Source of the DNA: an uncultured Dietzia sp.
GTDB lineage: Bacteria > Actinomycetota > Actinomycetes > Mycobacteriales > Mycobacteriaceae
DNA length: 7,157 bases
NCBI GenBank assembly: GCA_946570335.1
Contig: CAMNYG010000061.1
Location: 1 to 7,157, forward strand
Direction of reading: 5' to 3'
Of this stretch, positions 1-4,584 are shown one piece after another. Position 1 is the stretch's first letter. Each line of letters starts with the position of its first letter. The position numbers and the translations under genes were made by a program. Below the pieces are notes generated by a model. That model saw only the letters and a list, made by a program, of their open reading frames with translations. It searched no databases and was not told the DNA's origin.

Positions 1-66
1 GCTCTGGCTCCGGGAGACCACAGCGACGGCCACCGCGATCACGGCGATGATGAGGAGGAATTCCAC
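1..66 (-). CDS. N-terminus of an unidentified protein with a membrane segment (partial, runs off window)
   Basis: Only 22 codons are visible. Reading from a GTG at 64-66, the peptide begins MEFLLIIAVIAVAVAVVSRS, a hydrophobic stretch of about 16 residues followed by a polar, basic turn. This looks like a signal anchor or the first membrane helix of a small membrane protein. The GTG is the only plausible start, because an in-frame TGA lies just upstream (82-84), and a GAAAGG ribosome-binding site sits 9 nt before it. The gene lies downstream of the crotonase gene on the same strand, with a gap of about 106 nt and possibly its own promoter. Too little is visible to name a family. Confidence 0.5.
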   Translation of the reverse strand, partial: MEFLLIIAVIAVAVAVVSRSQS

Positions 67-97
67 GGGAGGCGACCTTTCTCAGTACTACGTGTCA

Positions 98-103
98 AGA
101 CTA
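98..103 (-). promoter_or_regulatory. Possible -10 box for the partial membrane-protein gene
   Basis: The minus strand reads TAGTCT (a TANNNT box) about 31 nt before the GTG start at 66, which would give a short leader containing the GAAAGG ribosome-binding site. No good -35 lies at the expected distance. The evidence is weak; read-through from the crotonase gene is an equally good explanation. Confidence 0.25.
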
Positions 104-107
104 CCGA

Positions 108-121
108 GATCAGCGCTGGTC
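108..121. repeat. Near-perfect 14-bp palindrome between the crotonase gene and the left-edge gene
   Basis: GATCAGCGCTGGTC has a perfect CAGCGCTG core and six of seven matching pairs overall, with no loop. It looks more like a protein-binding site than a terminator. It lies just upstream of the candidate -10 of the left-edge gene, where a regulator could act. Function not known. Confidence 0.35.
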
Positions 122-172
122 GGATTCGCGTGAAGCCCCCGAGCCCGGCGGCGAGGAGTGCCGTTGCCGCAG

Positions 173-976
173 CTATCGGCCCGTGTAGTTGCCGGGGCGC
201 TTCTCCCCGAACGCGGCCAGCGCCTCACGGTGGTCCTCGGTGTGGTGTGCCAGGGCCTGCATCGCAGCCGAGAGCTCCAGGAGGGACTCGAGCGACTGGT
301 GCTGGGACTCCCGCAGCAGTCGCTTGGCCATGCGCACCGAGTGGGGCGGATTCTTGGCGATACGGGCCGCGAGTTCGCGGGCCGCGCCGAGCAACTCCTC
401 CGGCTCGACAACCTGGTTGACAAGCCCCCACTCCAGAGCCTGATCGGACGTCACCCGGTCGCCGGTGAGTGCCATCTCCGCCGCGCGGGCCGGTCCGATC
501 GCCTTGGTGAGCAGCCACGCGCCGCCGTCGCCGGGGATGATGCCGAGCTGCACGAAACTCTCCGCGAACCACGCATTGCTCGACGCCACCCGCAGGTCGC
601 ACATCACGGCCAGGTCGCACCCCGCCCCGACCGCCGGCCCGTTCACCGCGGCGACCACCGGAACCTCGCAGTGGTAGAGAGCGCGGGGGATGCGCTGGAT
701 GCCTCCGCGATACCCGTCGCGCAACTCGTACGGGCCACCCCCGAACATGCCCGTGCGGTCGACCATGTCCTTGACATTGCCGCCCGCGGAGAATGCCGAG
801 CCGGCACCGGTGAGGACCACCGCCCGCACGTCATGGTCGGCGTTCACCTTCGCCACCTGAGCACAGAGCGCGTCAACGATCGCCGGATCGGAGATCGGAT
901 TCCGCGAATCCGGGAGATTCAGGGTCCAGGTCTCGATGTGGTCGGCACGCTCGACCAACAGGGATTCAGAGGCCAT
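173..976 (-). CDS. Crotonase/enoyl-CoA hydratase-isomerase family protein
   Basis: A 267-residue protein, normal for the crotonase fold, acting on acyl-CoA thioesters, presumably in the cytoplasm. The first oxyanion-hole segment is AFSAGGNVKDM (61-71). The second is NGPAVGAGCDLAV (112-124). These are followed by LGIIPGDGGAWLL (144-156), AAEMALTGDRV (165-175) and a typical ending, DHREALAAFGEKRPGNYTGR (248-267). Compared with rat mitochondrial hydratase, the second catalytic Glu is kept (E167), but the first (rat E144) is replaced by Phe (F141); an Asp (D150) stands nearby in PGDGG. A standard hydratase reaction is therefore uncertain, and an isomerase, hydrolase or other crotonase activity is possible. 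I chose ATG at 974-976 because AAGGA lies 10 nt upstream and the family similarity starts here; in-frame ATGs at 997 and 1015 would add 7 or 13 unconserved residues. It appears to have its own promoter. The family is certain, the substrate unknown. Confidence 0.9.
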   Translation of the reverse strand: MASESLLVERADHIETWTLNLPDSRNPISDPAIVDALCAQVAKVNADHDVRAVVLTGAGSAFSAGGNVKDMVDRTGMFGGGPYELRDGYRGGIQRIPRALYHCEVPVVAAVNGPAVGAGCDLAVMCDLRVASSNAWFAESFVQLGIIPGDGGAWLLTKAIGPARAAEMALTGDRVTSDQALEWGLVNQVVEPEELLGAARELAARIAKNPPHSVRMAKRLLRESQHQSLESLLELSAAMQALAHHTEDHREALAAFGEKRPGNYTGR

Positions 977-1002
977 CAGAGATACATCCTTATCCATATG
1001 AC

Positions 1003-1022
1003 GGAACCCGCACACAGGTTCC
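1003..1022. repeat. Inverted repeat in the leader of the crotonase gene
   Basis: GGAACC (1003-1008) and GGTTCC (1017-1022) are perfect inverted arms around an 8-nt spacer. The repeat lies about 27 nt before the crotonase start, inside the predicted transcript. It could be a regulator site or an mRNA hairpin; it stops short of the AAGGA ribosome-binding site. Confidence 0.4.
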
Positions 1023-1030
1023 CTAACTAC

Positions 1031-1042
1031 GTAAACGGTTAC
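1031..1042. promoter_or_regulatory. Candidate operator: palindrome at the predicted transcription start of the crotonase gene
   Basis: GTAAACGGTTAC is a 12-bp palindrome with five of six pairs matching. It lies where transcription from the -10 box at 1046-1051 would begin (about 1039), the usual place for a repressor to block initiation. The regulator is unknown and its gene is not in the window. Confidence 0.35.
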
Positions 1043-1045
1043 CCA

Positions 1046-1075
1046 AACCTATCTAGTGACGGTTGTCACCGTCAA
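1046..1075 (-). promoter_or_regulatory. Sigma-70-like promoter for the crotonase gene
   Basis: On the minus strand TTGACG (1070-1075) and TAGGTT (1046-1051) stand 18 bp apart, close to the housekeeping consensus TTGACN / TANNNT. The predicted start at about 1039 gives a leader of roughly 63 nt before the ATG at 976. A dyad covers the -35 box and the spacer. Confidence 0.5.
1057..1074. promoter_or_regulatory. Candidate operator overlapping the -35 box and spacer of the crotonase promoter
   Basis: TGACGGT (1057-1063) and ACCGTCA (1068-1074) are perfect inverted 7-bp arms with a 4-nt spacer, an 18-bp dyad. The right arm overlaps the -35 box. The size and position suit a dimeric TetR-, GntR- or MarR-type repressor; I cannot tell which, and no regulator gene is visible nearby. 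Confidence 0.45.
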
Positions 1076-1142
1076 TGATGACAGGTGAGAACCTCGGCGC
1101 TGACCCAGACGTTCCACACCCAGCCCCAGGGCGACAAGGCCC

Positions 1143-1328
1143 GTAGATGCGGGGGCGTCGGTGGTGGTGTCGCGGCTTCTCGGTCACGAAGAAGCGGCGG
1201 TGACGCTGCGCCACTACGCCAATCTGTTCCCGGATGACCTGGATGAACTCGCGGCACGGCTGAATGGTGTGCGTCTGAGCAATGACGCCACGATGACACG
1301 AGATGCCCCCTCGGGGGTTGTGAAATGA
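1143..1328 (+). pseudogene. C-terminal remnant of a phage-type tyrosine recombinase (integrase)
   Basis: The plus strand encodes about 61 residues ending at TGA 1326-1328. They begin VDAGASVVVVSRLLGHEEAA and continue TLRHYANLFPDDLDELAARL. This is the end of a tyrosine recombinase: the LGH histidine is followed ten residues later by the nucleophile Tyr (in HYANLF), then the FPDDLDELAARL helix common in actinobacterial phage and plasmid integrases. The Arg box (HxLRH), the core-binding domain and any start codon are missing. The frame is closed by TGA at 1101-1103, and the intervening codons do not resemble an integrase, so this is a deletion relic. It points at, and ends 45 nt from, the 3' end of tRNA-Thr, the usual insertion site of such elements. 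No second copy of the tRNA end (an att repeat) is visible in the window. Confidence 0.85.
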
Positions 1329-1333
1329 GGAGG

Positions 1334-1363
1334 GCCCCGGTCAAAATGGTGTTTGACTGGGGC
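1334..1363. terminator. Strong hairpin between integrase remnant and tRNA-Thr, probably a two-way terminator
   Basis: GCCCCGGTCAAA (1334-1345) and TTTGACTGGGGC (1352-1363) form a 12-bp stem with a single G-T wobble and a 6-nt loop. It begins 5 nt after the integrase stop and ends 10 nt from the tRNA 3' end. It probably ends transcription of the tRNA (minus strand) and formerly of the integrase (plus strand). The U-tract is poor on both sides. Confidence 0.6.
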
Positions 1364-1373
1364 TTCCTGCCTG

Positions 1374-1446
1374 AGCCGCGTGTCGGAATCGAACCGACGA
1401 CCTTTTCATTACGAGTGAAATGCTCTACCGACTGAGCTAACGCGGC
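1374..1446 (-). tRNA. trnT: tRNA-Thr, anticodon CGU
   Basis: The minus strand folds as a complete 73-nt cloverleaf: acceptor GCCGCGT/ACGCGGC, D-arm GCTC-AGTCGGTA-GAGC, anticodon stem TTTCA/TGAAA around loop CTCGTAA (anticodon CGT, reading ACG), a 5-nt variable loop, and T-arm GTCGG-TTCGATT-CCGAC. The discriminator base is T. CCA is not encoded; the next bases are CAG. The gene lies about 92 nt downstream of holB on the same strand and has its own -10-like box. Its 3' end faces a decayed integrase, so it probably served as an integration site. Confidence 0.97.
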
Positions 1447-1467
1447 GAGCCCTTGTGGGGCGTGGCA

Positions 1468-1496
1468 ACTATATCCGACGGGGCCCTCGACAGAAA
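1468..1496 (-). promoter_or_regulatory. Putative promoter of tRNA-Thr
   Basis: On the minus strand TATAGT (1468-1473) is a good -10 box, 21 nt before the tRNA 5' end. TTTCTG (1491-1496) lies 17 bp upstream as a weak -35. The -35 sits in a run of six T (1494-1499) that may also serve the end of the holB transcript. Confidence 0.5.
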
Positions 1497-1538
1497 AAAC
1501 GCATGCCGTCTGGCCCGCCGTCCCGACCGGGAGCCGGC

Positions 1539-2750
1539 TCAGCCGAGGGCTCCGCGGATGGCGCCGACCATGGCGGAGACAGCGAATTTGGGCTTGACGT
1601 TGACCTCGATCGCGGCCCGGCAGTCCTGGACCGCCTCGATCGCCTTGAGGATCGACGCCGCCGGATAGTGCCCGCCCAGCCTCGCGGCCTCGTCCGCCTT
1701 GTCCGCATGCACCGGCGAGACATCCCCGGCCCCGAGCGAGGCCATCAGCGCATCTCGGTAGAAGCCGGCCAGGTCGACCAGTGCGAGGTCCAGCGAATCC
1801 CGGGTCGAGCGGGTGCGGCGGGACTTCTGCGCGCGCTCGAGTTCCTTGACCGCGCCCGACGCTCCTCTACTCGCGGACGCGGTGCCCTTGCCCGTACCGC
1901 CGGCGCCGAGCGCGGTACGCAGTTCCTCGACCTCCCGCTCCTCCGACTCGGTGTTCCTCGCGACCGCCTCCTGCTCGGCGGCCCGCACCAACTGGTCCGC
2001 CAGGGGGAACGCGCGTCCCGGGTTGTGCATGACCATGGGCAACTGCAACACGACCTCGCGGCGTTCGCGCGTGGCCTCATCCGTGGCCAACCACCGGGCC
2101 CGACCGACGTGTCCCGAGGACACCGAGGCCGCCCACCTCGCCAGGTCCGGATCGATCCCTTCGTCGACGAGCAGCGCGTTCTCCACCGCGGCGGCGTCCG
2201 GCTGCCTCAACGCGACGTTCCGCGAGCGCGACCGCAGGGTCACCATGATGTCCATCGGGTCGGTGGTGGGTGAACACAGCAGGAACACCGTCCGGCTCGG
2301 CGGCTCCTCCACCACCTTGAGCAGCGCGTTGCCGGACTGCTCCGTGAGCCTGTCGGCCTCCTCGACCACCACGATCTGCCAACGGCCGGTCCCGGGACGG
2401 CTGGCCGCCCGCTGAATGGTCTCCTTGACGTCCTTGAGCAGGATGTTGACCCCCTGCGGCGCGAGCAGGTGCACGTCCGCGTGGGTTCCGGCCAGAACCG
2501 TGTGACAGGCCCGGCACTCGCCACAGCCCACGATCTCGGGATGTTCGCACTGCAGCGCCGCAGCGAACGCCAGAGCAGCGACGCTCCGGCCGCTGCCGGG
2601 CGGACCGGTGAACAGCCACGCATGAACCATGCGCGCATCCGACTCTTCCCACCCCTGACCGGGGACACGACGACGGGCCGCCGTGGCGGCTGCTGTCAGC
2701 TCCGCCACGACCTCGGCCTGACCGGCCAGACGATCGAACACCCCGGGCAT
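1539..2750 (-). CDS. holB: DNA polymerase III subunit delta' (clamp loader)
   Basis: A 403-residue AAA+ protein, the usual length for actinobacterial delta'. With delta and the tau/gamma subunits it loads the beta sliding clamp onto DNA at the replication fork. Visible motifs, in order: P-loop GPPGSGRS (49-56), with Arg instead of the catalytic Lys; a four-cysteine zinc module (C68, C76, C79, C82, the last three in CGECRAC); VVVEEADRL (127-135), equivalent to Walker B; NALLKVVEEPP (141-151); and TLRSRSRNV (171-179), the SRC arginine-finger motif with Cys changed to Ser but Arg kept. The degenerate P-loop fits the known role of delta' as a non-hydrolysing partner that supplies an arginine finger. 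The C-terminal half is Ala/Arg-rich and less conserved. The start ATG is at 2748-2750, with a TAGGCT box 6 nt upstream suggesting a leaderless mRNA. The gene is divergent from the cyclase, and tRNA-Thr follows it. The gene order matches my recollection of M. tuberculosis Rv3644c. Confidence 0.93.
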   Translation of the reverse strand: MPGVFDRLAGQAEVVAELTAAATAARRRVPGQGWEESDARMVHAWLFTGPPGSGRSVAALAFAAALQCEHPEIVGCGECRACHTVLAGTHADVHLLAPQGVNILLKDVKETIQRAASRPGTGRWQIVVVEEADRLTEQSGNALLKVVEEPPSRTVFLLCSPTTDPMDIMVTLRSRSRNVALRQPDAAAVENALLVDEGIDPDLARWAASVSSGHVGRARWLATDEATRERREVVLQLPMVMHNPGRAFPLADQLVRAAEQEAVARNTESEEREVEELRTALGAGGTGKGTASASRGASGAVKELERAQKSRRTRSTRDSLDLALVDLAGFYRDALMASLGAGDVSPVHADKADEAARLGGHYPAASILKAIEAVQDCRAAIEVNVKPKFAVSAMVGAIRGALG

Positions 2751-2756
2751 GGCCCC

Positions 2757-2762
2757 AGCCTA
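2757..2762 (-). promoter_or_regulatory. Putative -10 box of holB (leaderless type)
   Basis: The minus strand reads TAGGCT, then 6 nt (GGGGCC), then the holB ATG. A TANNNT box this close to a start codon is typical of leaderless actinobacterial transcripts, where the first base of the mRNA is the start codon. No convincing -35 is seen. GGGG could instead be a poor ribosome-binding site. Confidence 0.4.
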
Positions 2763-2844
2763 TCCCCGCGGTCGGACAGCGCCGGACTCCGCGATCCCCA
2801 CACACCGAACCGGCTCCTCCGTTCCCGGGATGACCGGCGCGAAC

Positions 2845-2850
2845 TAGGGT
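2845..2850 (+). promoter_or_regulatory. Putative -10 box of the adenylate cyclase gene (leaderless type)
   Basis: TAGGGT is followed by 7 nt (GGGGACG) and the ATG at 2858. The spacing fits a transcript that starts at or next to the start codon. A weak TTCCCG (2822-2827) lies 17 bp upstream. Alternatively the GGTGGGG just before the ATG is a ribosome-binding site for a transcript that starts further upstream. Confidence 0.4.
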
Positions 2851-2857
2851 GGGGACG

Positions 2858-4435
2858 ATGGAGCGCTGGGTCAGGTTGTTCAAGTGGCTGTGGGCCACTC
2901 CCTGGCCCGTCTACGCGCTGACGATGGTGCAGGCCAACATCATCGGCGCCGTCTTCGTGTTCGCGTTCCTGCGATTCGTCCTCCCCATGGACCACTTCCT
3001 GGATCTGGAGGAGTTCCGATTCCTCAACCAGTACCTGTTCATCGGGTACCTGGTATTGGCCTTCATCGGCGGCGTGATCGCCTCGACGCTCCTGCTCCTC
3101 CCCGTGCTGCGCGCCGACCGCGCCGGCCAGGACTTCGGGGGCGAGGTCCGCGACCGCACCCTGAGACTGCCGTTCCACCAGGCACTCATCTCGGGCGCCA
3201 TGTGGGTCATCGGCACGATCCTCTTCGTCGCGGTCAACGTGGGCCACTCCCCTCACCTCGCCCTGATCGTGGCGGTGACCAGCATCCTCGGCGGGGTCGT
3301 CACGTGCCTGATCTCGTACCTGCAGGCCGAGCAGATCATGCGACCGATCACGGTCCGCGCCCTGGCCCGCGGCGTTCCCACGAGCCGCCACGTACCCGGC
3401 ATCCGCCGGCGCATCTTCCTGGGCTGGTCGCTCACCACCGTCATCCCGATCGCGGGTGTGTTGCTCATCTTGATCGGCCACTGGTTCGGGCTGTTCGGAG
3501 ACGACCCCAGCTACATCCTCGTGGCCCTGGCGGTGCTCGCCAGCGTCGCGGTGATCTCCGGCGCCATCGGCATGGGTCTGGTCTCGGACTCCATCGCCGA
3601 CCCCGTGCGCGAGATGCAGGAGGGCGTCCAGCGCGTCAAGAAGGGCGACCTGGAGACCCGTCTGACGATCTACGACAGCTCCGAGGTCGGCCGCCTCGCC
3701 CAGGGCTTCAACGAGATGGTCACCGGGTTGCAGGAGCGCGAGGCCATCCAGGACCTGTTCGGCCGATACGTGGGCGAGGACGTCGCCCGCAACGCGCTTG
3801 AGCGCGGCACCCAACTGGGTGGTCAGGAACGGGAGGTCGCCGTGCTGTTCGTCGACCTCACCGGATCCACCGAGTTCGCAGCCGCCCACGAGCCAGCCGA
3901 GGTGGTGGCCGTGCTCAACGAGTTCTTCCGGATCGCGGTGGAGGCCGTCGACTCCAACGGCGGGTACATCAACAAGTTCCAGGGTGATGCCCTGCTCGCG
4001 GTGTTCGGCGCGCCGATCGAGGTGGAGAACGAGGCCGGGCGCGCTCTCCGCGCCGCCCGCGCCCTCCAGGCCAGGCTCCCCGAACTCGCACCTCTGACCG
4101 CCGGCATCGGTGTGTCGTACGGCACCGTGATCGCGGGGCACATCGGACATGCCAAGCGCTTCGAGTACACGGTGATCGGCGACCCGGTGAACGAGGCCGC
4201 CCGCCTGACCACCATGGCCAAGATGGAGCAGGGGCACGTCCTGGCCTCAGCTGCAGCGATCCGCCACGCTGACGCACCCGAGGTGGCCCGCTGGATCCTC
4301 GGCAGCAGCGTCGAACTGCGTGGTCGTGGGATCATGACGCAGCTCGCCCGCCCCCTCCGCCCGACGCTCGCGGACCGCTGGCAGGCCGGCAACGTCGCGC
4401 TCCGGCCGGGTCCGGCCGACGACACCACCACCTGA
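2858..4435 (+). CDS. Membrane-bound class III adenylate cyclase with HAMP domain (Rv3645 type)
   Basis: A 525-residue integral membrane enzyme predicted to make cAMP from ATP on the cytoplasmic side. Six hydrophobic helices lie at about 16-42, 57-84, 109-128, 133-155, 188-212 and 218-244. A HAMP linker follows (about 240-295, with DPVREM and EVGRLAQGFNEM), then a class III catalytic domain (about 326-500). All key residues are present: metal-binding D333 (FVDLTGST) and D377 (KFQGDA), adenine-selecting K373 and D442 (VIGDPVNEAARL), and transition-state N445 and R449. It should therefore be active as a homodimer and specific for ATP. The six-helix HAMP layout is that of M. tuberculosis Rv3645 and the Rv1318c-Rv1320c group; Rv3645 is reported as a major cAMP source affecting fatty-acid use and drug tolerance. 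I chose ATG 2858 over an in-frame GTG at 2849 because the GTG falls within the TAGGGT/GGTGGGG signals. The gene is divergent from holB and convergent with topA. Confidence 0.93.
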   Translation: MERWVRLFKWLWATPWPVYALTMVQANIIGAVFVFAFLRFVLPMDHFLDLEEFRFLNQYLFIGYLVLAFIGGVIASTLLLLPVLRADRAGQDFGGEVRDRTLRLPFHQALISGAMWVIGTILFVAVNVGHSPHLALIVAVTSILGGVVTCLISYLQAEQIMRPITVRALARGVPTSRHVPGIRRRIFLGWSLTTVIPIAGVLLILIGHWFGLFGDDPSYILVALAVLASVAVISGAIGMGLVSDSIADPVREMQEGVQRVKKGDLETRLTIYDSSEVGRLAQGFNEMVTGLQEREAIQDLFGRYVGEDVARNALERGTQLGGQEREVAVLFVDLTGSTEFAAAHEPAEVVAVLNEFFRIAVEAVDSNGGYINKFQGDALLAVFGAPIEVENEAGRALRAARALQARLPELAPLTAGIGVSYGTVIAGHIGHAKRFEYTVIGDPVNEAARLTTMAKMEQGHVLASAAAIRHADAPEVARWILGSSVELRGRGIMTQLARPLRPTLADRWQAGNVALRPGPADDTTT

Positions 4436-4450
4436 GAGGTGCCGCACCTC
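4436..4450 (+). terminator. Hairpin directly after the cyclase stop codon
   Basis: GAGGTGCCGCACCTC is a perfect 6-bp stem with a 3-nt loop, beginning at the base after the TGA. There is no U-tract, so it is at best a U-less actinobacterial terminator or a 3'-end stabiliser. Confidence 0.4.
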
Positions 4451-4467
4451 CGCCAAACACCAGCGCC

Positions 4468-4527
4468 GAGTCGCTACGTGCAGCGTTCTCCGAGGAGTCG
4501 CGACGCTCGAGGCTGACTGTGCGACTC
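4468..4527. repeat. GAGTCGC / GCGACTC repeats in the cyclase-topA convergent gap
   Basis: GAGTCGC occurs at 4468-4474 and again at 4495-4501, and its inverse complement GCGACTC at 4521-4527. Either direct copy can pair with the inverted copy, and GTCGCGAC at 4497-4504 is itself a palindrome. The 149-bp gap holds no gene. The repeats may form alternative hairpins at the meeting point of the two transcripts. Confidence 0.35.
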
Positions 4528-4564
4528 AACGCCGCGCAGCGCGGGGGCGACCCAGCTCAACCCA

Positions 4565-4580
4565 CCCCGAAGCGCCGGGG
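4565..4580 (-). terminator. Hairpin just downstream of topA
   Basis: CCCCG (4576-4580 read on the minus strand) and CGGGG (4565-4569) form a 5-bp GC stem with a 6-nt loop, 4 nt after the topA stop codon. No U-tract follows. A weak terminator candidate. Confidence 0.35.
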
Positions 4581-4584
4581 CGGA

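Noticed and set aside
93..98. TTGACA on the minus strand as the -35 box of the left-edge gene
   Set aside because: The matching -10 would fall at the start codon and reads TCGCCT, which is not promoter-like.
977..1015. Upstream in-frame ATG codons (1015 and 997) as start of the crotonase
   Set aside because: They lack a ribosome-binding site, and the extra residues do not resemble the family. The ATG at 976 has AAGGA 10 nt upstream.
158..1078. A 306-codon open frame on the plus strand, antisense to the crotonase
   Set aside because: It is an artefact of GC-rich codon use opposite a clear crotonase; the product has no family resemblance.
1374..1395. A second copy of the tRNA-Thr 3' end as an att repeat
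   Set aside because: I looked for the T-arm and acceptor sequence elsewhere in the window and found none, so no att pair can be claimed.
1494..1541. An intrinsic terminator after holB using the T6 run
   Set aside because: The nearby stems (TCCCG-AC-CGGGA at 1521-1532, GAGCCGGCTC at 1531-1540) are more than 20 nt from the T run, and the second overlaps the stop codon, so a standard hairpin plus U-tract is not formed.
2077..2898. A 273-codon minus-strand frame overlapping holB and the cyclase start
   Set aside because: It is out of frame with the conserved HolB motifs and rich in Gly/Arg; a shadow.
2696..4237. A 513-codon open frame on the minus strand, antisense to the cyclase
   Set aside because: Its composition is His/Asp/Gln/Arg-rich and without recognisable domains, it overlaps holB, and the plus strand carries all cyclase catalytic residues.
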